Positions 24,502-36,930 of a stretch of 64,000 nucleotides of DNA are shown here, piece by piece (position 1 is the first letter of the stretch; every line of letters starts with the position of its first letter). Source of the stretch: Sanguinoderma infundibulare (taxonomy: Eukaryota > Basidiomycota > Agaricomycetes > Polyporales > Polyporaceae); contig JAVLRN010000010.1 of the NCBI GenBank assembly GCA_032821775.1, positions 1,054,001 to 1,118,000 on the forward strand, written 5' to 3'. A program made the position numbers and the translations under genes. The notes below the pieces were generated by a model. That model had not been told where the DNA came from. It worked only from the letters and a program-made list of their open reading frames with translations, and did no database searches.

Positions 24502-27500
24502 ATGCGGAGGATCGCCGTTTCCCCTTCCCCCACCAGGCGCACCTACTCAGATGCCTACTCCGACGAAAACTCGTTCGACGACATGCGCGAGGTCGAGGCT
24601 GCCCTCAGCATGGTCGACGATGAGATCGCCAACACTGAAGACGCTCTCACCGAGTGGTCCCGCGGCGGCTCGTCCGTTGGTGCGTCTGATTACTCGTCCC
24701 ACACTGGCGTTACCGGCCAGTACAGCCGCGCTACGTCTGTTACGCCGTCCAGCTACGTTTCCGAGAGCTACGTCTCCGAGGGCTACCGCACCATGACGGA
24801 TGCCATTCTCGACCGTGACCGTCGGGTTCTCAGCACAATTTCAGAGCGCACCGAAGAACGCTCAAGACCTAACTCCTTCGCCCAGTCTGGCAGTGGAGGA
24901 AGCAGGCCGACCTCCATGTTTGCCAACATTCCCGCTACAGAGCACAGGAGGTCTGCAAACCTCGACGAAGGTAGGGCTTCTCCAGCTGCGTTTCACACCC
25001 GATCTGCCACCGATCCCACCGGTGCAAACTCGCCTGCCCCTCACGCAACTGGACGTGTTGTCAACGTACCTGGACGCCGTGCTGGAGAGCTCATCGCTTT
25101 CTTTGAAGAAAAGAGGGCAGACACGGAGTCCCCCCGCCTCTTCGGGCACTCTCGGACCCTCTCTGCACCCATGGGCCCTCGCTCACCCGCTCCTCGTTCT
25201 CCCGGACTGCCGTCTCCTAGCCCTTACTCCACCACCATGAGCCAGTCGTTGTCGACCTTCCCCTACACAGCCGGTTCGACTACTTATGGCTACGGCAGCA
25301 CGGCTGGCTACGGGAGCTCCACCTACGGCTACAGCTCTCGGCCCTCTTCCCCGACCAAGAGCAGCAGGGCAGGTTCCTCCGTCTCCTCTTCCGGGCCCAT
25401 CACAACAATGTCCTCTGTGCTCTCCTCGACCACTCGGACCCCCATCACCTCGGAGTCGCGGTTCACCCCGACGACCAGCAACACAATCACCCAACCCACC
25501 ACAGGGACCGACGCCTACACGCGCACTGTCTCCGGCGGCAGCTCTGCGTCCGGTTCAGTCACGGGAGCGGGCTCGTATTCAAACACGTTCACCGGCTTCA
25601 CGTCAACCGCAACGCCCACCACTTCGTCCCTCCGCCGTCCCCAGACTTCCCCCCGTTCCCCACTTACCTCTGTGCGCAACATCGTCGCCGCGTGGAAGGA
25701 GCGCACGCCATCACTCGGCAAGTCCGTCCGGTCCACTGGGACGACGCCTTCCCCAGGCGAGGGCGAGGGCCTGTTCAGCTTGCGCAGGCGGGCGGAGCGC
25801 GGCGCGGTGCGGCTGAGAGACCATGCGCTCAATGAGGATGGGAGGCCGGCAGAAGGCGGTGGGAGCGTCGTCGACGCGGGCGCGAGCGCGAGCGGAGACG
25901 CTACGCTTAGCACGAGCAGGATGCTACCTGCGCCGTTCGACATCGAGGAGCTTGGCCAATACGCGAACGCGGGCGGCACGCAGGAGGTGAGTTGCCTCTT
26001 TTAGCTATTCATCTAATCTTATCTCTTCTGCGCCGCGCGCGATTCCTTGTTTGTCTCTCTCCCTGTTTTCTTTCGCCCAATGTTTCAAGATGCGAGTAAG
26101 AGCATTTCTGACGTTCACGACGTTTACAGCCGCTGAGGATCGGGCTGTTGTGGTATCTCAATGTGCACGCGCCGCCCCCATACCGCTGGCAACGATGCCA
26201 GGCCCTCCTGTACCCGCACATGTTGTTGCTTTCGTGGATTGCCCCAGGAGGAGGCAGAGGTATCGTTACCCTGGACTTGTTGAACTGCATCGAGGTGCGC
26301 TCGGTACCGTCGCCGATGCACCCAACCGCGGCGGATGATGTGGGTACGATCGCGGCGCATATGCAGAGCGAGCAGGGAGCGTCGAGCGGGAGTGCCGGAA
26401 GGCCCGCGGCTGGGGCTGGAGGAGAGATGAACTTGATGGAGACGCTTTGTCCGTTCCAGCTGCTGTATGCGGACGGCATTGAGAGGCTTGGGGCGGAGAG
26501 TGCGCGTGAGAGGGTGCGATGGGTCAGCGCGATCTGGTGCGTGGTTATAAATTGCTTCATCGCGGATCTTCAGTTTTAACACCTTGGAATTCAGGGAGGT
26601 GCTCGACCGTGCGGTATCGATCCCGGACCGCTCAAGCACTCGTTCACCGACGGGGTCGATTCGCACTATCAGGTCCATGACCAGCACGACGAGTTCGCAC
26701 TCCTCTGGAACCGGTTCCGCGTCTACTGTATACGTCCCTCCTCTGGACGAGCTCTCCGACATCCAGTCGCTCTCTGGTTCCAGCGGCATCTCTCGTCGTC
26801 CTTCCCTCGCATCCGCTCACCACACTCGTGCCACGGACGATGCCGCGGTCTCTTCGCAAGGTTACCTGTACCCGGGTGATCCGCGTGTCATCGCGCCCAG
26901 TCGCAGCTCTTCGCTCCGCCGTACCAGTTCCATGACTGACCTCGACGAGGAGTTCGCGTCCGCGCTCCGGCGTGCACGCGAGAGCCGCCCTGGCTTGGGC
27001 TTTGGCCTAGGTCTCGCTGCTGGTGACGGTTCTCCAGTCACGATCTCGAGCGGCCCGCGGCTCGGCGGGCGCGTTTACATGTCTCCGCCGCCGTCCGCGC
27101 GGGGCGGTTCAGACAGGAAGAGCCGTTCGTCGGGCTCGGAGGTGTCGAGCTCGCTGTCGGACGAGCAGTTCTTTGCGGCGCGCTCGCGCTCGCAGACGCC
27201 GTCGACCTCGAGCTTCTACTCGTCCTCTTCGTTCACCCACAGGCTGACGGACACGACGGACACGAGGACCGTTACTGGAACTGGAACTCTGACTGGCACT
27301 GGTACCGTGACGGGGACGGGCACTGCGACGCTCAGCACGTCGGGTCTCATTACTGACGAGTCGATCGAAGTAACGTCTGGTTCCGGGACGGCGATCATCC
27401 CTTCGACGCTGTCGTACCGCGGGTCGGACTCTGCGTCGCTACTCGGGGACTCGCACACGGGCTCGAGCAACCTCACGCGCTCTGGTGGTGTGCGTCGTCG

Positions 27501-30500
27501 CACCCCTCGCGGGTCGCGCTCGTTCACGAACTCGTATAGCTCGACGTCGGAAACGGACAAGGAGAACACGTGCTCGGGGGCCTACACCTACTCCATGAGC
27601 ACGCTTGAGAGCTACTCGCGCACCGGAACGACCCCGACGATGTCGAGGTCGATGTCGCGCAGCCGCTCGGTCACGCCTACGCCCTCTTCGTCGTCTTATT
27701 CGCGTTCGACCTTGGAGGAGCCTTGCCACAGGCGCAGCTTCACTGAACCCGAGACGGACTACTACACAGCGCCCTCGCGCTCGCCATCGACGGCGTCATT
27801 CAAGAGCCTTTCGACCATCCCGTCCGAGTACGAGACGGCTCCCATCTGCGACACGGAGTACGAGACTGCTCGCAAGTGCGAATCGGACATTGAGACGGAA
27901 TTCCAGACGGTGCCGGTCTGCACAACCCCAGGCCCAACAGAGTACTTCACCGCGGAGGTTTGCGCGTCGGATGTGTCGACCGAGTTCAAGACAGCAGACT
28001 GCAAGTGCAAGGTCCAGACGCCGCGCGTCAGAGAGGGTGACGAGATCAGTCTGCGGACGCCCTCAGAGATCCCGACTATCCCTTCGTCTGCGCCGTCGCC
28101 CGTGCAGTCGCCCGTGCGGACGCGAGAGCTTTCGCCCGAGATGGAGCTGTTGTCGTCTCCGTCCCCGTTGGCCAGAGAAAGGGATCTGGATCCTGCCGAG
28201 ATCCCGCTGCCGCCGTCGACCTACGTTCCGAGCGAGCCGTCTGAGCGCACGCCCACGGAGCGTGCGCCGTCTCCGACGACGTTCACACCAACGTCTCCGA
28301 CTGAGCCCTCGCTGGACATCACGCCGTCGTCCCCTGAGGTTACTGAATCCGAGGTCCCAACACCGTCGTCGTTCGAGATCAGCTCGGAGTCGATTGAGAC
28401 GACTTCGATCCCTGGACCTTCGCCCATCCGCCCGCTCTCGGACCTCGAGCCGACCATCTCTCTTTCCTCAATCACGAGTCCGACGGAGTCCTCAGTCACC
28501 CCGACGCCCTCGAGCCAGCTCACGCCTTCCATCCCGTCGACCATCTCCCAGCCCTTCACGCCCTCCCCTTCTAGCCCTGCCCTGCCCGAGTCGGCATGGG
28601 GCGCAGAGACAGACGAGTCGTACGAGTCCTCGCTCCTGCGCGCGTCGCCCTCGCTGGCATCCCACGCGGTCCCAGAGCTGCCCGACAACTCCTTCGAGAC
28701 GTCCGGACTCCGCCCGAGCAGCGTCCCAGAGTCGACTGAGTCCTCGATGATGATCACCCCAACGATGTCTGACGTCAGCCCGACCTCGCCCAGCATCGAG
28801 CCCTCCACGCCGTCTACGGCCTCGTCGATCTCGCTGTCCGTCGTGCCTACGCCGATCGCGCTCTCCGTCTCGCCCGCGCCGACGCAGCCGTCGGACGCGA
28901 GCCCGCTGTCTGCACCCACCGTGCCGTCGTCGAGTTCGTCGTCGGCAGAGCTGACGCCGACGCCGTCGACGATCTCGCTGCTGCCGAGCCAGTACTCGCC
29001 GCTGCGCGTGCCGCGCGAGTTTGTGCCGCCTGAGGTGACGCTGACGCGCTCGGGGTCGACGATCTCGACCGCGTCGTCGGTGTCGATGAGCTCGTCGCGC
29101 ATGGCGCCGTCCGAGTTTGAGCTGGACGCGAGGACGGAGCCGTCGTTGCTCGCGACGCCGTACACGGAACCTGTGAGGTTGCCTTCGAGGCCGCCTTCGG
29201 TGAGTTTGGCAGTCTTACGACGATCGCGGTGATAACTGACGCAATGTGTAATTTGTAGGCTGCGCCTCTGTATATTCCGCTTCCACCATCGCCTATCCCG
29301 CCCACGCCGTCGGCGTCGATGCGGCTGAGCATCTCGACCCCGAGGGGAGACGCGCCGTCCATCGCGTCTAACCTCACGACGGTCGCGTCCGACGCGCCGA
29401 GTCATATTCTGACGCACGACGTCAACCGCCTGCTGCAGTACTTGAACGACGTGAATGCTGCGAGAGGTGCGGAGAGCAGGGAGATGGCGGAGGACATTCG
29501 AGACATCAAGGGAACTCTGGAAGATCTTGAGGCGCTCTTGCGCGAGCGGACGTTCGCTGAGCCGCCACCTCCGCAAATGTTGCCCCAGCCCCAGCCGCTG
29601 GAACTACCACTGCCACTTCCCCAACCCGTGCGGATCGAAGGACCTCCACCGGTGCCGCACAAGGACATGGCCGTCGGGCGCAGCGTCGTCTCATCCGCAC
29701 CGAGCGTGGAGTCTCGTAGGAGTGCAAGGTCGGAGAGGCCGACCCCGGCGCCTATCGAGCGGGAGGTTCCCAAGCTCGTGCGCGCCATCTCACTCTCCCC
29801 ACCGCCGAGTCGCCGTATCCCGTCGCCGGACACGCTCACGGAGACGATGTCGTTCCTGTCGTCGCACCACTCCGACGACCTGAGTCTGATGGAGTCTGAA
29901 CCGTACCCGATGGACCTTCCCCCGTCACCCTCCTGGCCGTCATCTTCGCCTGTCTCGTCCCCTGAGAGCTTGACGTCGTCGTCCCCGACTTCTGCGCCGC
30001 CATCGTCTGTCACGCCGTCGGAAGAGCTCTCGGACATCGGCCTGCGCCACCTCGATGTGCCTCGTCGGCCACGCACCGCGACGCTGAGCCCTGCTCCGAC
30101 CCCGCCGCCGCTCTCGTCTTCGCCGTCGCCATCTTCGCTCTCTAGTGCCACTGCGCGGCCGATTCCACCCATTTCGTTCGCTGGCATCCGCGATGATTTG
30201 GCAGGTATACGTCAACAGCTTGCGAACATGCTGGACGCACAGGACGCCGCTAGCCGTCGTCTGGACGAGTTGCGCGACCGCCCGGTGCACATTCCAATGC
30301 CGGAGCCCATGCCTGCACCTGTGGACCGCTGGGACGAGTTCTCGGAGCGGCTGCACGTTATCGAGGAGAGCCTCCTGCGACTTCTCGATCGCCGCCGCGC
30401 ACCTCCTCCCAGGGCCGAAGACGAGCAGTCGTCGGTCAGCGGCGGTCTGCAGTCGCTCATCGACAACATTATGAGAGCGGACCGTGACGCAGACAGGGTC

Positions 30501-33500
30501 GAGGCACCCACGATTCACGCGCCCACTGCCATTCGCCCCGCGGGTCCGTCCTTCGACGAGCAGCTGATGGAGATTATGATGTCTGGCGCGCCCCCGTCCG
30601 CGCAGCCGGTTCAGGCTCCCCCGCCCCTCATCCCACTGATCTACAGGCCAGGTCCAAGGGGTCGTCCTCGCAGCTCGAGTCCCATTTTCGAGGCGGACCT
30701 GCCGCAACGTCCAGACACGTTCCCGCTCAGACGCCCTCCGCCCCCGCGCGACACGACCCGTGGTCCTATTCCGCGTCGCCCCCCGCCGGCTGGTCCGACG
30801 TTGCGTCCGTTGCGTCCTACCATTGTTCGATCTGAGCCAGAGAGCCTGCCGGAGGTCCCTATCGAGATGCCGGATGCTGGTGTGCCGCCGCCTAGTAGGA
30901 CGGCACCTGACCCGGGGGACTTTTTGCGACATGTTCAGGACCATCGCCAACAGAGGACCGGAGATCGGTTCTATTCTGGCGAGAGAGTGGGTGTATGCAT
31001 CTTGACTGCAGGTTCTTTCGCTGACCGAGGTTTCGTTTATGTTCCCAGCCTCCCTCTCGACCTCCATCGGCACCCGCAGCCGTGGACGAAGGAGAGAGGG
31101 GCCCGTGGTATCGACCCGAGGAAGAGGGAGACCAGGCCCCGCAGGTTCCGGCTCCGCCGCCTGGGCAGATTTTCCCGCCGCAGCCGCCGCAATTCGTTCC
31201 TGTTGCTCCTGGCCCGGTGAGTATGGAAATGAGCGTGGTGTTGTATTGATCACTGACTGGAAGCTTTAGACTGTCGTGCAATTGCCGTCGACGTTCAACG
31301 ACATACTCGAGCTCTTGCGGGTACGGACGGTCTCTGTTGTATACCGGGGTGTTCGTGACTCATGTTTTTGCAGGACAACCGCCAAGGACAACTCGCTGGT
31401 CTTGAGCAGCAGAGCGAGATCATCACTTACTTGCGCGGCCTGAACCAGTGGCTCGAGCGAGATGTGCACGATCGGCATGCCGAGATTCAGAGTGTGTCGG
31501 CGCGTCTGGAGCAGACTCGCGACGAGGTTATTCCTTTGCTGAACCAGATTGCCCAAGTCATAGCCATGCGGCGAGAAGGCAAGTGCATCTGCTCTTTGCG
31601 CATAGGGCACGTGCTAATATTCTGATTCTAACAGGTACGCCTGGGGGCATAGTTCCCCCGCCAGGTGTCGCTATTCCCGGAGCGCCCACGCCAGGCATCC
31701 CTCCGCCTGGTACCATCGTTATTCCCCCGCAGGTCATCCCCCCCGGCCGTGAATTTCCTATAGGTTTTGTGCCTCAGGGCCCCGGTGCTATGCCTATGCC
31801 TATGCCTATGCCTGAGCATGTACGGCCGCCCTTGTTCCCGCAGGAGCACACCCCGTCTCCCGAACATGCCGTCATCCCTCCGCGCATGGGTATGGGGCCA
31901 GTGTATGATGCGCCGGTGATTCCCCCTGGTACTTATCCTGGCCCTGCGCCGCCACAGTTCACCCCGATGGGCCCCATGGTACAACCCGCTTCAGATGAAT
32001 CCGATATCATCCCACCGCGCCCGGATCGATCGTATACCGGTAGCAGGACTCCCTCCTCCGAACGCAGCCCTGTGACGGACGTAATGGTCATCCCCCCTCC
32101 GGGGCCCATGGAGCATGCTGGTCTACAACCGCCACCGCCAATCACAGTGATTCCTCCTCCCGGAGGCATTCAGCCTTATCAGCAGCCCACTGTCATTGGA
32201 GTGTCCACCGGTGGACCCTCGTCTCCATCGTCCAGTTCTTCCAGCTCTGACCATCATCGTCCGAGTGACGAATATCGCCCGCCGCACACACCATCGCCCA
32301 CGGAACACGCACCACCGCATGAGCATGTCCCAACAGATGCATCTAGAGTGGGTTCGCCACGCGCAAGCCCACCGCCGGTGCACATCCCACCGCCACCTAC
32401 TCAAGCTGGAGACCTTGGGCCACACACTACAGTTGTCGTCCAACAGCCAACCCAGCAGCCTCAACAGCCTCCCCTTTCGTCAACGCGGCCGTCGAGCCCA
32501 GGAGTCATGACGGCATCCCCTCAACAGCCGCCAACCATCACCGTTCTGCCACCGGCAACGTATCCCGGGCCTGCTGGTCCTGGAATGTACCCCCCTGGGC
32601 CGATGATGCCTGTCCCAGGGCCGATGATGCCTGTGCCCGGGCCTGTAGGGGTGCCAGGACCAGGAGTTCCTGCAGTGATGCAATATCCTCCTACGCGATC
32701 GAGGAGAAGTTCTCGATCCAGTTCTCCAACTCGAGTTGAGCCATACCCTCCTGTGCATGTTACCGTGCTGTCTCCCTCTCGTCGCTCTTCTGGGTCGCGG
32801 CGATCCACTCGTGGACGCCCATCGCGGTCACAAAGTCCACCCACAGTCACTGTGGTCCAAACACCTTCTAGTCCACCACAAGTACCAGGACCAGTCGTTG
32901 TGCACGCACCCCCCGGACCAATAATGCAACCTCTGGTACCGACCATTACCCCAAGTGCGAGGCCGGATTTCTCTCGCCCAGCGTCGATCATCAGAGTCCA
33001 TCCATCTCGCTCTCACTCTGATCATGATCATGGTTCTCCTTCCCGCACCACAGCAGCCATTCCTGTCTACGAAGAACCCCGGCCGTCTTCGCGGCCACAT
33101 TCTCCCCGCGACCCACATCGGCCTCGCTCTCGTTCCCGCTCACGTTCGCCTGGGCGGTACCCACACCGCTATGGCCCATCATATTACGACTATCCCTACG
33201 ATGATTCGCGTCATCATCGCCGCCCTGGACGATCCATTTCTCCCCGTGACGATCCCTATTATAGGCCCACACGCAGTTATTATGGCCGTCGTGACCCCCG
33301 TCGTGACCCCCGCGAAGAGCACTATAGACCTCGCTCCCCCCGCGAAGAGTACTACAGACCTCGTTCTCCCAGCGATGAACACTACAGACCTCGTTCTCCC
33401 CGCGACGATGATTACCGGTCTCGTTATCCTCATGACAGACCTCGTTCTCCCCGCCGTGAGCACTACAGGTCTCGGTCTCCTGATGAGAGACATCCACGAC

Positions 33501-36312
33501 CTCGTTCTTCTCGCGACGACAGGTCTCGTCCTCGTTCTCCTCGCGATGATGAGCATCGTCCCCGCTCTCCCCGGGGTCCTCGTCGCCTCTCGCGCTCTCC
33601 TCACTCCGACTACGACCGACCTGGACCTTCGCATCGTGCGCCCTCTCCTCACGTCACCTACAGACCTGAACCTTCACATCGTGCGCGCTCTCCTCAAACC
33701 GAATACGACCGTCCCGACCATCCCGAACGACGTCCTACGAGGGTTAGGACTGGAAGCCCTAGGCATCCAACCGTTCTCGATTACGAAGAGCCTGTTTCTC
33801 GTTCCCCGACTCCGCACAGGGTGCGCACGGAGCCAGAAGTCTACGACCCCTCAATCAGTAAGCTTGATAGCGCAAGCGTCTCATGCCACCCATTGCTGAT
33901 AACCTCTTAGCCCCGCCTCATCCCACCCACGTCCGTATAGTACATCCAAGCGGTGCGTACTATAGTTCTATTTTCTCCCCACGAAGTTGACTACAGCTTG
34001 CTTTCAGAGCCCCAAGTGCCAGAGGGTGAGTATGAGGAGGGAACACCTCTACCGGTTCCACATGTGCTTCCCTCACACGCCCCGCCTGCTGCCGAGACCT
34101 TCCACAGAGAACTCATGACTGGCCCAGAACATGTTATTCCCACACTTCCATCCCATCCGGGGACGGCTGTAGCTGGGCCTGCTCCATCGGAACCCGCTCG
34201 TTCTCGAGTGGCGTCTGGTCCTCGTCGTTCACCAAGCGTAATACACTTCCCAGAAGACGAGGGCACGATAGACGAAGACTTGCGCCGCTCTCCGCCTCCG
34301 GTGGTTGTCCCCGACCCGGGCCACCCTCCTCGTCTACCGGTCTCTGTGCCAGTCACTGCTCCTCCTACTGAGGGTGCTCTCCCTTCTGCTATTCCAATTA
34401 CAGCTCATCGCCCTATCCCTGTGGCTGTCACGGAGCTACCTCAAGGAATAGCAATCGTGCCCTCCGGCCCAGGCGACGTCGGGTACGCGGACGCGGAAAG
34501 GGAGCGCCAGGAGCGCTTCGCCGAGCTCGCTGACGTCATGGACCGCACGATCGTCGACCTCCAGGAGGGTGAAGACAAGCGCGAGCAAAACTACCGTGCG
34601 AACGAGGAGGAGCGCGAACGCATCTTCATCGAAAACGAGCGCAGGCGCGACCTCGAGGCTGAACAGCGTCGCGAGGCCGTGTGGAAAGAGCTCGAAGACC
34701 GCCTGGCGGCATTGCCCCCTGCGATGCCTGCCGGTACCCCGGTGCCTCCGGCTGGAGAAGCAATCGAAGGCGATGTTCCAGCGGGCGAGCCAAGACCTGG
34801 ATCACCAGCCACCGTCGCTCCTTCGTTCGACGATACCTCTCCCATCCTCGAGTCTATGCGTGAAGCCGCCGCGCGGCATGCAGTCGACATCCAAGACGTC
34901 GTGCGGGCCGAGCGGGAGGCGGCGCAGGCGGAGCGGCAGCGCACACAGGAGCTGGACAAGGCGGAGCGGGAGCGAATGCACGAGGAGTACCAGGCGCACA
35001 TCCGTTCGCTCGAGGACGAGCTCGCGGCGGTGCGCAAGGCGCTTGAGGACGAGAAGATGGCGCGCATGACGGAGGAGGCAGAGCGGCACGAGCGCGAGCG
35101 GGCGGAGATGCTCGAGCAGAACGAGGGGATGCGGACGCAGCTCGGGGACCTCACGAACCTCGTCACCGAACAGCGGGACGAGATCGCGCGCAAGCGGGAG
35201 CTCGCGGACCAGCGGTGGGAGGAGAAGCAAGCGCGGTGGGAGCAGAAAGACGCAGAGGACTCGGCGACGCGCAACATGCTCGAGCGGATCTTGGCAAACC
35301 AGGACGCGATGCTGAACACCCATGCTGCATCCAAGGACGAGCTCTTGGCCGAGATGAGAGAGAGTACGTGCGCCCTAACGGCAGTTCTCTGGTGCAGGTT
35401 GATTTACGATCGTTTTACAGACCAAAGGCAGGCGCTGGATGCTATTGAGCAGCAGCGGGTGGCCTACGAGGGCACCATTCGCGAAATGGCCGAAGGTGAG
35501 CGGCGCTATGTGTTGGATGGCCTGGATGGGTGTGCTCATCGGTCTTCTAGGTTGGCGCGCCGACTGCGAGCGGCACAAGATGGAGACCATCGATGCCGTC
35601 AAGGCTACGGCGAATGAGCAAATTCCTTACAACGTGCAGGGCTACCTCGACGAGTTCAGTCGGTCGCTGGCTACTGAAGTCCGCATGCTTCTCAGCGAAG
35701 TGGGTAAGCTGCGGGAGGACAAGCGGAACCTCGAATTGTGAGTTCTGTGGTTAGATTTTGGACATTTACGGTTTGTTGATCGCCATTATCTTGCAGCCAA
35801 ATCGGGGAGCTTCTCACATTCAAGGCCAAGTACGGTCCTGAAGGTCAATTTGATCCTTCGTGGTAAGTGTTCGCTGTGTACGGTTCTAGAAGGTTTTGCT
35901 CACAGAATGATCAGGAAACCTACCATGCATTGTGTGCCGACTGAGGCTGTGCCTGTGCCCGAGCCTGTCCCAGAGCCTGAGCCTGATGTTCCTCAACAAG
36001 CGCCGAGCGCATGGCGGACGATCCACACTCGCGGTTCGAGGCGCTCGAGGCGGACGCAGGCAGCTCCGGCGCCGCCGCCTGCACCCGAACCCGCACCACC
36101 TGTAACGCAGTCGTGGGCGACGTGGCAACGTGAGTACTACCAAACTGCTTGGGCCTCGCCGACCATTGGTATACTGACCGACTTTCTTTGCAGCGACATT
36201 CCAACCAACGCCTCCAATCCAACCGGTCGAGCACCTCCTTGGGCCTCCACAGGGCAGCCCGGGACTGTTCGGGCCCCGGTCTCCTCGCGACTCGATTAAT
36301 CTTGGCCGGTGA
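24502..36312 (+). CDS. Giant PH-domain, disordered and coiled-coil protein (3,643 aa)
   Basis: Fifteen exons join in phase from ATG 24502 to TGA 36310-36312: 24502-25986, 26130-26536, 26595-29199, 29259-30986, 31049-31216, 31270-31320, 31374-31578, 31635-33857, 33911-33952, 34008-35363, 35421-35495, 35551-35737, 35797-35862, 35915-36129, 36194-36312. Exon 1 is Ser/Thr/Tyr-rich (about 495 aa). Exon 2 is a PH-like domain (residues about 496-632: PLRIGLLWYLNVHAPPPYRW, QALLYPHMLLLSWI, then LLYADGIERLGAESARERVR). A long Ser/Pro/Thr-rich part holds a TGT repeat, a Cys-containing repeat (27825-28010) and an Arg/Ser repeat (33100-33720). The C-terminal region, about residues 3130-3530, is a highly charged coiled coil. 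Intron 7 uses a GC donor (GCAAGT). A lipid-binding scaffold at the cell cortex is my inference; no function is known to me. Confidence 0.8.
27825..28010 (+). repeat. Tandem Cys-containing peptide repeat in the giant protein
   Basis: About four to five degenerate units of 12-15 residues: SEYETAPIC, TEYETARKC, ETEFQTVPVC, TEYFTAEVC, TEFKTADC. The pattern is [ST]E(Y/F)xTAxxC. It lies near residues 1040-1105 in an otherwise Cys-poor disordered region. Confidence 0.75.
33100..33720 (+). repeat. Arg/Ser/Pro-rich tandem repeat in the giant protein
   Basis: Repeated units of the type YRPRSPRxE/D and HRARSPH, built from DNA copies of CCTCGTTCTCCCCGCGA-like units. It resembles RS domains of RNA-binding proteins in composition (near residues 2705-2912). 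Confidence 0.7.
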
Positions 36313-36930
36313 TGGGTTTTGTACCCATCACGGACTCTGTACGATACGCCACGCTACGATCCAGTCTTGCACCTCACGATGTCATGCTTGCTCGCTATCA
36401 TCTATTCTTTCTCTTGCATTCCATACCCATGTCCGCCGATCTACTACTGACTACTCTGTTGCCACCGTGCTCGCCGTCACTTGTGTACCATAGATTGATA
36501 TGCTTTTACGATAATGACAACGCTCTCTTGGATGTTGACCTCCAGGAATGGTGTGAATTTGACGTGAGCTGGGAATTGCGGAGGTATTCCAGTGGAGCTG
36601 AACCATCAGACGAACATCATGATCAGACCGCGCTGGGCGCTCCCACTAACGGGGAAGCGTCGGTGAAGGCCTCGGTTGGACTCTGGTCGGTTGGACTCTA
36701 CTTAGTTCGTTCCTCGTCATCTTCCATCATCTCCCCCGCACCCTCATTGACGACCTCACGACGCAAACGCGCGGGATTCCTTGCGAGCGGTAGCCGGAGT
36801 GGTTTATTGCGAGCAGTAGCTGGAGCGGTGACGGTCTGCAGGTGTGTCGTGTTTTGTCTAAACCCTGGTCGTCGTACCGAATGTCCTCCGGTTCCGGCTG
36901 TGAGTAGTCCGCGCCCACTTCACATCGAGG
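36313..36930. other. Intergenic, no gene seen
   Basis: Separates the giant gene from the zinc transporter in tandem orientation. It presumably holds the transporter promoter. An open frame continues upstream of 36931 but lacks conserved features. Confidence 0.4.

Noticed and set aside
26089..26094. Possible 6-base microexon in intron 1 of the giant gene
   Set aside because: It would leave a 35-base intron, shorter than is plausible; a single 143-bp intron keeps the phase without it.
28221..29576. Long antisense frame of 451 codons opposite the giant gene
   Set aside because: It mirrors the GC-rich Ser/Pro codons of the sense gene; composition is repetitive and no domain is seen. The same holds for antisense frames at 6518-7546, 13878-14966, 25515-25979 and 29940-31253.
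33290..33600. CRISPR-like spaced repeats
   Set aside because: The units are in-frame Arg/Ser-coding repeats of a fungal exon without unique spacers of constant length.
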